Shown here one piece after another: positions 1-7,461 of a stretch of DNA of 9,777 nt; within the stretch, counting starts at the first letter, position 1; every line of letters begins with the position of its first letter. The notes under the pieces are model-generated. The model ran no database searches and was not told where the DNA came from. It worked only from the letters and a program-made list of their open reading frames with translations. The translations under genes and the position numbers were made by a program. The DNA is from Spirochaetaceae bacterium UBA4077. Its GTDB lineage: Bacteria > Spirochaetota > Spirochaetia > Treponematales > Rectinemataceae. The stretch is from the NCBI GenBank assembly GCA_002383375.1, contig DFYR01000026.1, positions 1 to 9,777 on the forward strand, given 5' to 3'.

Positions 1-404
1 CCAAGCCCGATGTCCTAGCGCACAACGTGGAGACGGTACGAAGGCTCCAGGGCGTCCGCGATGCCCGCGCGAGTTTCGATAAAAGCATAAAATCCCTCGT
101 TCAAGCCCGGGAGTTTGGAATAGGCATCACGAAATCCTCCATTCTTCTGGGACTGGGCGAGACCAGAGAGGAGCTGCTGGAAACCTACACCGAGCTGCGC
201 CGCGCCAAGGTAGACATTCTGGTCATGGGCCAATATCTCCAGCCCACACCCAAGGAAATCCCCGTGGCGGAGTATATCCATCCCGACAGCTTTGCCCTCT
301 ACGCCCGGGACGCCCGGGCTGCGGGTTTTGACACCGTCGTGGCTTCTCCCTTCGCCAGGACCAGTTACCATGCTTTTGACGCATGGAAAGCGAAAGACCG
401 ATGA
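1..404 (+). CDS. lipA: Lipoyl synthase LipA, C-terminal part (5' end outside window)
   Basis: This is the last ~133 residues of a radical-SAM lipoyl synthase, which inserts two sulfurs into protein-bound octanoyl groups to make lipoyl cofactors of 2-oxoacid dehydrogenases and glycine-cleavage H protein. The frame is open from base 3. Family landmarks appear in order: HNVETV (partner of the usual HNxETV), the TKSSILLGLGET block, the VDILVMGQYLQPTPKEIPV stretch, and near the C-terminus ASPFARTSYHA, corresponding to the usual SGPLVRSSYHA, which holds the serine that ligates the auxiliary cluster. The N-terminal cysteine motifs lie upstream of the window. The stop TGA (402-404) overlaps the next start as ATGA, so translation is probably coupled to the lipoate ligase genes that follow. 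The identification rests on recognised motifs and is firm. Confidence 0.95.
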   Translation, partial: KPDVLAHNVETVRRLQGVRDARASFDKSIKSLVQAREFGIGITKSSILLGLGETREELLETYTELRRAKVDILVMGQYLQPTPKEIPVAEYIHPDSFALYARDARAAGFDTVVASPFARTSYHAFDAWKAKDR

Positions 405-694
405 AAATCGAAGCGATAGGCAAGCCCGAGGGCTGCAAACTTCTGCGGATCAGCGCCGTAATCGGCGATCCTCCCGGCCTGGACAGCCAAATAGAACGGA
501 TATCAGTGAGAGGAGACTTCTTCGCGGTGCCCGAGGAAGGCTTCGAAGCCCTGGAAAAATCCCTCTCGGGCACACGGGTCCGCGACCTGGCCGAAGCATT
601 CGAGACTCAGGCCAGCAACTTGGGCCTCAAGACCCTGGGCATTTCGGGCCAGGCTCTCCAAACTTTGATCGAAGGACACTTGCATGGCGGATAA
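401..694 (+). CDS. lplB: Lipoate-protein ligase accessory (C-terminal) domain protein, LplB-like
   Basis: A 97-residue protein starting at the ATG that overlaps the lipA stop (ATGA). An ATG 18 bases upstream in the same frame is possible but less natural. The sequence matches the accessory domain normally fused to the C-terminus of bacterial LplA: a beta-rich start (CKLLRISAVI), then the hallmark GDFFAVPEEGFEALEKSLSG, and a helical tail. In archaea such as Thermoplasma this domain is a separate LplB protein needed by LplA to adenylate lipoate. Here it precedes the catalytic subunit gene and overlaps it by 11 bases, which argues for a stoichiometric two-protein ligase. The domain assignment is from motif recall; the function as LplB is inference from context. 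Confidence 0.8.
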   Translation: MKIEAIGKPEGCKLLRISAVIGDPPGLDSQIERISVRGDFFAVPEEGFEALEKSLSGTRVRDLAEAFETQASNLGLKTLGISGQALQTLIEGHLHGG

Positions 695-1448
695 GGCGCG
701 AATTCTTTTTACCGGGTATAATAACGCGTTTTTCAACATGGGCCTGGACGAGGCTATACTTGGATCCGTCGCCGCGGGCTCGAGCCTGCCAACGCTGCGT
801 TTCTACGGCTGGAAGCCGGCCGCCATATCCTTGGGTTATTTCCAGGGGATCAATGAAGAGGTGGATATCCAAGCCTGCCGCGACAGGGGCATCGATGTAG
901 TACGCAGGGTCACCGGCGGCGGGGCCGTCTTTCACGACGCTGAGCTGACCTATAGCATTGTGATCCCCGAGAGACATAGGCTGGCCCCCGATTCGATCAC
1001 CGATTCCTATGAAATCCTCTGTGCCGGAATAGTCCAAGGTCTGTCCATCCTGGGAGTGGAATCGAAATTCGTCCCTATCAACGACATCGTCAGCGCGGGA
1101 CGGAAAATATCCGGCAACGCTCAGACCAGGAAAAAAGGCTGTCTGCTCCAGCACGGCACAATCCTTTTGGATGTGGATGTGGAAAAAATGTTCTCCCTTC
1201 TTATGGTGCCCAAGGAGAAGGCGAAGGGAAAACTCATCGAGGATGTCAAGGCCAGGGTGGGATCGCTCAGCTCCATTCTGGGCCGTCCCGTAGGTTTCGA
1301 TGAAACGGCTTCGGCCATGGAAAAAGGTTTTATAAGTGCCTTGGACCTGGATCCCCTAAGGGAAGTCCCCAGCGAAGAGGAGCTTATCCTGGCCAGCCGC
1401 CTGGCCGATGAAAAGTTCTCCCAGCACTGCTGGGTCCATAAACGATGA
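684..1448 (+). CDS. lplA: Lipoate-protein ligase A, catalytic subunit
   Basis: A 254-residue member of the biotin/lipoate A/B ligase family. It activates free lipoate (or octanoate) with ATP and transfers it to a lysine of an acceptor domain. Visible signatures are the RRVTGGGAVFHD loop (residues 74-85), NDI at 133-135, and GRKISGNAQTRKKGCLLQHG (139-158) with the conserved lysine K141. Residue 126, where LipM octanoyltransferases carry the nucleophilic cysteine about 15 residues before that lysine, is glutamate, so a ligase is favoured over LipM. The protein lacks the fused C-terminal accessory domain of E. coli LplA, which is supplied by the preceding overlapping gene. The start is supported by GAAGGA nine bases upstream. 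The stop overlaps the next start as ATGA. Confidence 0.88.
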   Translation: MADKARILFTGYNNAFFNMGLDEAILGSVAAGSSLPTLRFYGWKPAAISLGYFQGINEEVDIQACRDRGIDVVRRVTGGGAVFHDAELTYSIVIPERHRLAPDSITDSYEILCAGIVQGLSILGVESKFVPINDIVSAGRKISGNAQTRKKGCLLQHGTILLDVDVEKMFSLLMVPKEKAKGKLIEDVKARVGSLSSILGRPVGFDETASAMEKGFISALDLDPLREVPSEEELILASRLADEKFSQHCWVHKR

Positions 1449-2128
1449 GTGAAAGGCCGAGGTGCAGACTCTGCAAAAGCGCCTCCACCCAACGCATCGT
1501 AATCGACGATAAAGTCGCCGCAAAAACCTATATCCGCTGCGATGACTGCGGTTTCATCGGCGTATCACCGCGCTGCTTCCCCAGCAAGAATGAAGAAAAA
1601 GCCCGTTACCTTCTCCATAGCAACAACGAAGAATCCAGGGGCTACCGCGAATACCTGGAGCGCTTCATCGACCAAGCCCTGAGCCCGTATCTGGAGCCCG
1701 GATCCTCGGTACTCGATTTCGGATCCGGCCCCACAGAGCAACCCCTGTTGCGCTATCTGATGGAGGCCAGGGGAAATAGCTGTTCGATATACGATCCATT
1801 TTTCGCCCCCGGGAGAGCCTGGCGCGGGCGTTAATTTTCCGCCATCGTCCTCCATGAAGTGATTGAACATCTCCGAAGGCCTAGGCAAAGCCTTTTCTAC
1901 CTTCTCGGCAGGCTCTCTCCCGGGGGCATACTGGCCTTACGCACTCGATTCGTCCCCGGAACCATCCAGGACTTCATCCCATGGTGGTACAGGATGGATA
2001 GCACCTACTTGGGATTTTTCAGCCCAGAAAGCCTGATGCTCCTTCTAAGACCGGCTGGCCTGGAACTGATGCGCACCATAACACCAGACATAATTGTCTT
2101 CCGTGCAAGCACTTCCATGCCAAGATAA
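1445..2128 (+). CDS. Class I SAM-dependent methyltransferase with N-terminal zinc ribbon; frame interrupted near 1810-1840
   Basis: The first part (1445-1834) has a CxxC...CxxC zinc ribbon (C7, C10, C32, C35), then motif I VLDFGSGPT (residues 89-97) and YDPFFAP. An in-frame TAA at 1832 stops it, yet the same frame resumes with SAIVLHEVIEHLRRP and an SPGGILALRTRF strand, the expected second half of the Rossmann methyltransferase. Reading 1811-1836 one base out gives ESLARALI, which bridges the halves well. This suggests two compensating single-base indels, one in the C5G3 run at 1806-1813 and one in the T4 run at 1835-1838, rather than a simple nonsense mutation. Whether they are sequencing errors or real cannot be told here. 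The substrate is unknown. It overlaps lplA by ATGA and closes the operon. An independent gene starting at 1859 is unlikely. Confidence 0.75.
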
Positions 2129-2242
2129 AGCCAGCGTCATCCACATCCCTTGAAGCGAAGACCGATTCCGGCTACCATCGTTTCGCCGGCTGGTGTCGAT
2201 TGCACCCCGCAGGGATAGAAGAACCTAAAGGAACGGATCGGG

Positions 2243-2929
2243 ATGGACGAGACAAAGGATAATTCAATTTCTGAAAAGGCCACCCCCGCTTTCATCATTC
2301 TTTCGGTCGTCTACGGCGCGCTGCTTATAATCTCTAACATCACCGTGGTAAAATTAATACAAGTCGGCCCCTTCTTGATAACTGCCGCCTTCTTCACCTA
2401 CCCGGCCGTCTACATCGTCTCGGACCTCATGACCGAAGTGTATGGATACAGGCTTTCCATGAAAGCCATTTGGGCAAATTTCATCGCCCAGGCCCTGGTG
2501 AGCCTCGTGCTCGCCTTCGCCACTGCCCTACCCGGGATAAGCCCGGAGGTACAGGCCGCCATGAAAACGCTTTTCTCCACTACTTGGCGGATCGTCCTCG
2601 GATCCTTGGGCGCGTACTGGATCGGCGATTGGTTGAACTCCCTGATCCTGTCCAAGCTCAAGGTAGCCCAAAACGGAAAAGCCTTTTTCCTGAGGGCGAT
2701 GGCGTCTTCCGTCCCCGCCCATTTCCTGGATACGGGAATCTTCACCCTTATAGCCTTTGCGAGTATCTGGCCTATGGAAGACATTCGACGCAATATCCTC
2801 TCCGAAGGGATCCTGGCTTCCCTGTACGAGTTTATTCTCTTTCCCCTCACCTTTCTGGCCGTTCGCTGGTGGAAAAAAAAGGAAAATCTGGACACTTTCG
2901 ACCGGGGCATAAGCTACAAGCCCTTTTAG
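2243..2929 (+). CDS. yhhQ: Queuosine precursor transporter (YhhQ/VUT family, formerly DUF165)
   Basis: A 228-residue integral membrane protein with about six hydrophobic segments. Family landmarks include SNITVVKLIQVGPF near residues 31-44, the TYPAVYIVSDLMTEVYGY block (about 52-69), and RAMASSVPAHFLDTGIFTLIA in the second half. YhhQ-family proteins import queuosine precursors (preQ0, preQ1 or queuine), used to modify the wobble base of certain tRNAs. The start ATG follows AAAGGAAC with a rather long spacer. The gene sits 114 bases after the methyltransferase, so it may be a separate transcript. No recognisable preQ1 riboswitch was found upstream. No other queuosine genes are in the window, so the exact substrate is not determined by context. 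Confidence 0.87.
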   Translation: MDETKDNSISEKATPAFIILSVVYGALLIISNITVVKLIQVGPFLITAAFFTYPAVYIVSDLMTEVYGYRLSMKAIWANFIAQALVSLVLAFATALPGISPEVQAAMKTLFSTTWRIVLGSLGAYWIGDWLNSLILSKLKVAQNGKAFFLRAMASSVPAHFLDTGIFTLIAFASIWPMEDIRRNILSEGILASLYEFILFPLTFLAVRWWKKKENLDTFDRGISYKPF

Positions 2930-3063
2930 CCCTGGTATCGCTTACAGGCTTTCCGGGCTCTATCCGAGTGTCTCATGAAGAGCTTTTCGCTTCTTTATCC
3001 ACGATTCCAGCCATGGTATCATAGCTTTCAAAACCTAATGGTTCAGTATTAAAGGTTAGGCGA

Positions 3064-4599
3064 GTGATAGTATTGCCCCTTGTTCAAAATATTTCTCTGA
3101 TTGTGGTAGTCACTGTAGCCTATCATTATGCCGAGCGGAAATTTCGCCCCGGCTCCTGGCCTTACCGCCTGCTGAACGGGCTCTTTTTCGGGTTCGCAGC
3201 CATGCTCGCCATGAGTTCGCCTCTTCGCTTCGAAGAGGGATTGATTTACGACTCCCGTACCATAATCCTCGGTATCGCCGGGACTTTTGGCGGACCCTGG
3301 ATCGCCCTCATCGCGACATTCATGTCCATACTCTACAGGGTCGCTGCAATCGGCGGAGAGGGAATCTACGCCGGCTCCCTCTCCATCGCCTCCGCCAGCC
3401 TGATCGGCGTCGGAGCCTACTTTTTCAGGAAATCCCGCCCCAAGTGGAAATCTAGCCTCCCGCGATTCTGGCTTATCGGCCTGGCAATCCACGTGGCCAT
3501 GCTCCTCTCCCAATTGCTCCTACCCCGGGCACACTGGTCTTTGGTCTTCTCTTCGATCACCCTGCCCGTGCTTCTATTCTATCCCATAGGCTATACGCTG
3601 ATCGCCGCGCTTTTTCTAGAAAGCGAAGAGCGGGGCGAAAATATCCACAAATTGCAGGCGTCGGAGGAGCGCTACAGAAAGCTCTTCCACAATCATCACA
3701 CGACCATGCTGCTCGTCGATTCCGCCACCGGGAAAATCATCGACGCGAATCCCGCCGCCGAAGCCTTCTACGGCTGGCCCAGGTCCACCCTTCTCTCCAT
3801 GACCGCCATGGAACTCAACACCCTTCCCCAGGAAGAGCTCGCATCCAGGATGGCGATCGCCAAGGCTTCCAAGTCCAACCTCTTCCATTTCAGGCACAGG
3901 ACAGCTTCGGGAGAGCTGCGGGACGTGGCTGTCTATACGGGTCCGGTGGAATTTAAAGATACGGTTGTCCTTTTCTCCCTGATCCACGACGAAACCGCCC
4001 GCATCAAGGCCGAGGAGGAAGTGCTCGCCCTGAACAAAAGCCTGGAAGATTCCTATGAAGCGGTAATCGAAGGCTGGTCCGCCGCCATGGATCTCTGGGA
4101 CGAAGATACGGAAGGCCATTCTCAGCGCGTCGCGAAATGGGCGACGGATTTCGGGGAGAGACTGGGGCTTGGAGAGCGGGAAATCGTAAAAATCAGGCGA
4201 GGTGCCCTTCTCCACGACCTGGGGAAAATGACCGTACCCGAGTCGATCCTAAAAAAGCCCGGACCCCTCGACATGGACGAATGGGTTTTGATGAAGGAGC
4301 ATCCCAAAAAATCCCTCGAGATGCTTTCCAAAATTCCTTCCCTGAAGGACAGTCTGGATATTCCACTCTATCATCACGAAAAATACGACGGTACAGGATA
4401 TCCTTTTGGCAAGGCGGGAGAGGAAATCCCTCTGGCTGCCCGGCTTTTCTCCATCATCGACGTCTTCGACGCACTCACTAGCGACAGGCCTTACCGAAAG
4501 GCCTGGACTAAAGAGAAGGCCATAGCCTATCTTAAGGAGCAGCGAGGCATTCAGTTCAATCCCCATCTCGTGGATGTTTTCATAACGATGATCAAATGA
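3064..4599 (+). CDS. Membrane sensor with 5TMR-LYT, PAS and HD-GYP domains (predicted c-di-GMP phosphodiesterase)
   Basis: A 511-residue multidomain signalling protein. Residues 1-185 hold six or so hydrophobic helices with the 5TM-LYT pattern, including DSRTIILGIAGTFGGPWIA and the GEGIYAGSLSI loop. A short coiled linker leads to a PAS domain (about 198-317; GKIIDANPAAEAFYGW). The rest (about 330-511) is HD-GYP: H352 in EGHSQRVA, H384-D385 in LLHDLGKM, H413, H437-H438 in YHHEKYDGTGYPFG, and D466 in IIDVFDALTSDRPYR. All metal-binding positions are present, so it should be active, hydrolysing cyclic di-GMP at the inner membrane face in response to an unknown signal. The GTG start is chosen because the frame upstream closes at a TAG (3022) with no other start; its ribosome site is weak. 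The stop overlaps clcA by ATGA. Confidence 0.9.
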   Translation: MIVLPLVQNISLIVVVTVAYHYAERKFRPGSWPYRLLNGLFFGFAAMLAMSSPLRFEEGLIYDSRTIILGIAGTFGGPWIALIATFMSILYRVAAIGGEGIYAGSLSIASASLIGVGAYFFRKSRPKWKSSLPRFWLIGLAIHVAMLLSQLLLPRAHWSLVFSSITLPVLLFYPIGYTLIAALFLESEERGENIHKLQASEERYRKLFHNHHTTMLLVDSATGKIIDANPAAEAFYGWPRSTLLSMTAMELNTLPQEELASRMAIAKASKSNLFHFRHRTASGELRDVAVYTGPVEFKDTVVLFSLIHDETARIKAEEEVLALNKSLEDSYEAVIEGWSAAMDLWDEDTEGHSQRVAKWATDFGERLGLGEREIVKIRRGALLHDLGKMTVPESILKKPGPLDMDEWVLMKEHPKKSLEMLSKIPSLKDSLDIPLYHHEKYDGTGYPFGKAGEEIPLAARLFSIIDVFDALTSDRPYRKAWTKEKAIAYLKEQRGIQFNPHLVDVFITMIK

Positions 4600-5936
4600 G
4601 ACAAAATAATTTTCCTGGATTGAAGTATCTTCCGCCGCTCCGTTTCGACAGGGTAAACCTCAAAATTTATAGCTATAGCATACTAACCGGCCTTGTCAGC
4701 GGAATCGTGGTGGTCGCCTACAGGGCTAGCGTCGGCTGGATAGAAAATACCTGCGGGCTACGCGACTCTCGAGCCAATCGCTGTCTCCCGCGACAGTCGC
4801 GCTTTGGCTGGGTTTCTGCATCGCCGGCTGTTGGGTGGCAAGCCTCTTGGTGAAAAAATCCCCTCTCATCAAGGGCTCGGGCATACCCCAGGTAAAAGCC
4901 TTTCTGCAGCAGCAGCTGAAGTTCGACTGGAAGCGTGAACTGCCGTATAAGTTTTTAGGCGGCGTCCTCGCCCTGGGGGCTGGTCTCTCCCTGGGTCGCG
5001 AAGGACCTTCGATCCAGCTGGGCGCCTTGGCCGGAAGCGCGGTGGATCAAAAACTTGGCAGAGGCGAACTACGGCATTTCCTTGCCACTGCGGGAGCGGC
5101 GGCGGGCATTTCAGCCGCCTTCAACGCACCTCTGGCGGGGGTGCTGTTCTGCGTGGAAGAACTCCACAGGAACATCTCGTCAGTGCTCCTGACCAGCACG
5201 CTCATCGCATCCTTCCCAGCAAACGCCGTCATGTGGGCGGCCGCGGGAAACGCCGCGCTTTTCTCCCTCGACATCGGTCAAACCCTGCCCCTGGGGCATT
5301 ATTTCACTTGCGTGCTCGGCATAGGAATCGCCACAGGGCTTTTGGGGAGCCTTTTCAACGCAGGGCTTCTGGGCTTTCAGAAAGCCTACGCGAGGCTCGT
5401 TCCGCAGGAAGGCTCGAGAATTATATCAGCCTTCGCCGTGGCTGCCTTGGTGAGCCTTGTCGCGGCCCCCCATTACCGGCGGGGGCGGAGAACTGGTAGG
5501 ATTGATAGCCCGGGGCAACAGCGCCTGGGGCATGATAGCCCTTCTGTTGGCCGGAAAATTTGTTTTTACTCTTTTTTCCTACGCTTCCGGAGCTCCTGGA
5601 GGGATATTTCTTCCCATGCTCTCCCTGGGAGCCCTGGTAGGGGCCCTTATTCATGGAATTCTGCCGGAGATTCTGGATGTCCAGCCCTATCTCATCAATT
5701 TCATATTCTTGGGCATGACCGGCTTTTTCGTAGCCGTCGTTCGGGCTCCAATCACCGGCGCGGTGCTTATCACCGAGATGGCAGGTTCCTTCGCTCATTT
5801 CCCTGCCTTCATCTTCGTTTCAATCATCGCCACGGCTGTAGCGGAGCTTTTGGGCACGAGGCCGATCTATGACAGCCTCCTGGCCCGGTTCCTGCCTGAA
5901 GCCAGTGAGGGCGAAGCTAGCAAATCCGGCTCTTAA
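4596..5936 (+). CDS. clcA: CLC-family H+/Cl- antiporter ClcA; two homopolymer frameshifts
   Basis: About 446 residues when read through two single-base shifts. The N-terminal frame (from 4596) reads to SVGWIE, then an A appears missing from the A-run at 4744-4747; adding it gives IEKYLRATRL and continues in the second frame. That frame ends at the C6 run 5466-5471, where dropping one C joins AAP to ITGGGGELVGL. Hallmarks of CLC exchangers are all present: GSGIP (chloride-coordinating Ser), GREGP (gating Glu), LFCVEE (internal proton Glu), GAPGGIFLPMLSLGA, and RPIYDSLLA with the conserved Tyr. No CBS domains are seen. The proton glutamate marks a H+/Cl- antiporter rather than a channel. Because both breaks are in homopolymers and no key residue is lost, I judge the gene intact in the organism. 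It overlaps the HD-GYP gene at its start and the convergent cupin gene at its end. Confidence 0.88.
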
Positions 5937-6271
5937 ACGATTTTCTTGACCTGAGGCATGTCCCTGGGATTGGGCGCTTTGACCACGAAGAACTCCAGGG
6001 TTTCAGTGCCCTGATTCTGTATGGACATCTTCTGGTTGAAGGGCACGGAGACTATGCTGCCCGCCGGATGATGGTGGAAGGCTCCGTCTTCCAACGAGAG
6101 GCTTAACGTACCCCTGACCACAATCTGATGCACATAGGAATTGGAAACGTGGGTCACCACTGATTTACCCGGCTCCACGACGATGTGGTTGATATTGACC
6201 CTCTCGTCGTCCACGATTTTTTCCACGGTCTGGGCATCGGTTCTGGTGAATACGTAGGACTTTTCGATCAT
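5933..6271 (-). CDS. Small single-domain cupin protein
   Basis: A 112-residue protein with a cupin barrel pattern: PGKSVVTHVSNSYVHQIVVRG (motif 1, residues 34-54), then PAGSIVSVPFNQKMSIQN (motif 2, 69-86), and a LEFFVVKAP end strand. Motif 1 has H41 and H48 but not the usual HxH plus Glu, and motif 2 lacks the usual His, so metal binding is doubtful and the ligand is unknown. A strong ribosome site, AAGGAGG, lies six bases before the ATG and abuts the PAP2 stop, so the two minus-strand genes are probably cotranscribed with only nine bases between them. Its stop overlaps that of clcA, within the palindrome TTAA at 5933-5936. The fold is confident; the function is not. Confidence 0.8.
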   Translation of the reverse strand: MIEKSYVFTRTDAQTVEKIVDDERVNINHIVVEPGKSVVTHVSNSYVHQIVVRGTLSLSLEDGAFHHHPAGSIVSVPFNQKMSIQNQGTETLEFFVVKAPNPRDMPQVKKIV

Positions 6272-6280
6272 AGCTCCTCC

Positions 6281-6901
6281 TTATTTGTCCCTGGCGAAAA
6301 TCAGTGGAATAACAACTCCCGATACAGTGCCGATGAGGGCTCCGGCGGCAACATCGCTCAAAAAGTGATTACCCGATCCCACCCTGAGGGCGGCTGTGGC
6401 TAAAGCCAGTGCATAGGAAGCAACGGTGACGGGAACTCTGTAAGGCGAATTCGGGTAGCGCAGGGCGAAAAGGGTCGAATTGAAGGCTGCGGCCGAAAAG
6501 GCTATCGCCGAGTGTCGGGAAGGAAAAGACTCGTCTCCCTCGGTCGCAGCCTGGGCTGGGGGATTGTCGAAGTACATATAAGGCCTGTCCCTGGGAACTA
6601 CGGCCTTGAAAAGGCTCGCGGCGCCGAAGGCCAGAAGGCTGGAGCCCGCATACATCAGGGCTGTTTCCGCGTAGTCCGATTTGGGCGCCACGAAAAGAAA
6701 AGCAGCCGGACTCGCGAAGGCAACGTACTGGCTGATGTCCGATGTGATATCGAGACCCTTGGAGTAGGGAAAGAGCAGTCCCCGATCCAGCGAATTCACG
6801 TCTGCGGCGGAAAGGGGCTGGGCGGACATCGAAGGAAGGGTGGCCGGCAGCATCAAGATAAGCAGAATTAGGTGACGAACTCGGCGGCTTGCACGAGACA
6901 C
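6281..6901 (-). CDS. PAP2-superfamily phosphatase with signal peptide or N-terminal anchor
   Basis: A 206-residue protein of the type 2 phosphatidic acid phosphatase superfamily, which dephosphorylates lipid phosphates such as undecaprenyl pyrophosphate or phosphatidate on the outer side of the cytoplasmic membrane. The three catalytic motifs are visible: K99-x6-R106-P107 (KAVVPRDRP), PSRH at 127-130 (canonical PSGH with G to R), and R173-x5-H179-x3-D183 (RVGSGNHFLSD). The N-terminus is a basic stretch, a hydrophobic core and a small-residue region ending SMSAQ, resembling a signal peptide; further membrane segments surround the motifs. The GTG start is supported by AAAGGAG with a six-base spacer (6908-6914). 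It heads a two-gene unit with the cupin. The natural substrate cannot be read from the sequence. Confidence 0.87.
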   Translation of the reverse strand: MSRASRRVRHLILLILMLPATLPSMSAQPLSAADVNSLDRGLLFPYSKGLDITSDISQYVAFASPAAFLFVAPKSDYAETALMYAGSSLLAFGAASLFKAVVPRDRPYMYFDNPPAQAATEGDESFPSRHSAIAFSAAAFNSTLFALRYPNSPYRVPVTVASYALALATAALRVGSGNHFLSDVAAGALIGTVSGVVIPLIFARDK

Positions 6902-6927
6902 AGGCGACTCCTTTCACCTATGTATAC

Positions 6928-6955
6928 AACATATCGCAGGCAATTTCATCCTCAA
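6928..6955 (-). promoter_or_regulatory. Candidate promoter for the PAP2-cupin unit
   Basis: Read on the minus strand, TTGAGG (complement of 6950-6955) and TATGTT (complement of 6928-6933) are separated by 16 bases and lie about 27 bases before the GTG start. Each hexamer matches the sigma-70 consensus at four of six positions. An overlapping TATACAT is an alternative -10. This is pattern matching only. Confidence 0.3.
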
Positions 6956-6962
6956 TCGCTGA

Positions 6963-6991
6963 TTTACCTTGGCTTCGATTAAAGGTACTAT
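6963..6991 (+). promoter_or_regulatory. Candidate promoter upstream of the speD remnant
   Basis: TTTACC (6963-6968) and TACTAT (6986-6991) are spaced by 17 bases, each with four of six consensus matches, about 40 bases before the speD ATG. A second possible -10, TATTAT, sits at 7002-7007. It may be a relic, since the gene it served is broken. Confidence 0.28.
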
Positions 6992-7030
6992 TCCGCTGGA
7001 CTATTATTGCCATCAGGAGGCACAAGCCTA

Positions 7031-7449
7031 ATGGTCAAGCACGTACGAGGGCGCAAAGTGCGCCTGGAGGGTTTCAATAATCTTACGAAGTCGCTGAGCT
7101 TCAATATCTATGATATCTGCTATGCCTAACACCCGAGTCTCAGCTGGAATACCTGGAATATATCGACAAGGAATACGACTCGGACCGGCTGCGCGGGATT
7201 ATCGAAGAGGTAACCCGGATTATCGACGCCAAGCTGGTGAACATCACCACCCAGGACTACGATCCGCGGGGCGCCAGCGTTGTCGCCTTGCTCAACGAGG
7301 ATAAATCCATCCTCCATATACCCAGGTAGGATCGACCGGCCGAGAGTTTCATAGTCGGACACCTGGACAAGAGCCACATCGCAGCCGACGACTATCCGCA
7401 AGACTCCTCGTTTCAGGTTTTACAGAAAATAGTATTGAGCTTATGCTAA
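7031..7449 (+). pseudogene. speD: S-adenosylmethionine decarboxylase proenzyme SpeD, degraded N-terminal remnant
   Basis: SpeD makes decarboxylated SAM for spermidine synthesis and self-cleaves to form a pyruvoyl enzyme. The ATG, preceded by AGGAGG (7014-7019), opens a frame reading LEGFNNLTKSLSFNIYDICY, nearly the E. coli SpeD start. That frame ends at TAA 7127-7129. Homology continues one frame over with LEYLEYIDKEYDSDRLRGII, NITTQDYDPRGASVVALL and, after an in-frame TAG at 7327-7329, FIVGHLDKSHIAADDYP. It then stops around 7410, before the STCG segment that contains the serine converted to pyruvoyl, and the following codons to TAA 7447 do not match. With a frameshift, an amber codon and no alpha subunit, it cannot make active enzyme. 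The lesions are not in long homopolymers, so decay is likelier than base-calling error. No speE is present here. Confidence 0.87.
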
Positions 7450-7461
7450 TTTTTGAGCATA
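7442..7461. repeat. Short inverted repeat TATGCT-N8-AGCATA
   Basis: A perfect six-base inverted repeat with an eight-base AT-rich loop, lying between the end of the speD remnant and the CGGC gene. It has no following T run, so it is not a good intrinsic terminator. It could be an operator half-site pair or chance. Confidence 0.3.

Noticed and set aside
292..900. A 202-residue open frame on the + strand
   Set aside because: It lies across lipA, lplB and lplA in another frame and has an arginine/proline-rich shadow composition.
684..1448. LipM-type octanoyltransferase instead of LplA
   Set aside because: The position of the LipM nucleophilic cysteine is Glu126, NDI matches ligases, and a ligase accessory protein is encoded next to it.
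1859..2128. A separate 89-residue gene
   Set aside because: It is in the same frame as, and completes, the methyltransferase that begins at 1445; homology-like residues extend upstream of its ATG.
2129..2242. A preQ1 riboswitch before the YhhQ transporter
   Set aside because: There is an imperfect inverted repeat (CCGGC 2168-2172 with GCCGG 2185-2189) and an AACCTAAAGGA end, but I could not fit the preQ1-I pseudoknot with its conserved loop and A-rich tail. A covariance-model search would settle it.
2470..3024. A 184-residue open frame on the + strand
   Set aside because: It overlaps the transporter gene out of frame and shows no domain or start signal.
7327..7329. TAG in speD read as pyrrolysine or a suppressed codon
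   Set aside because: The gene also has a frameshift and lacks its catalytic region, so decay explains the codon more simply.
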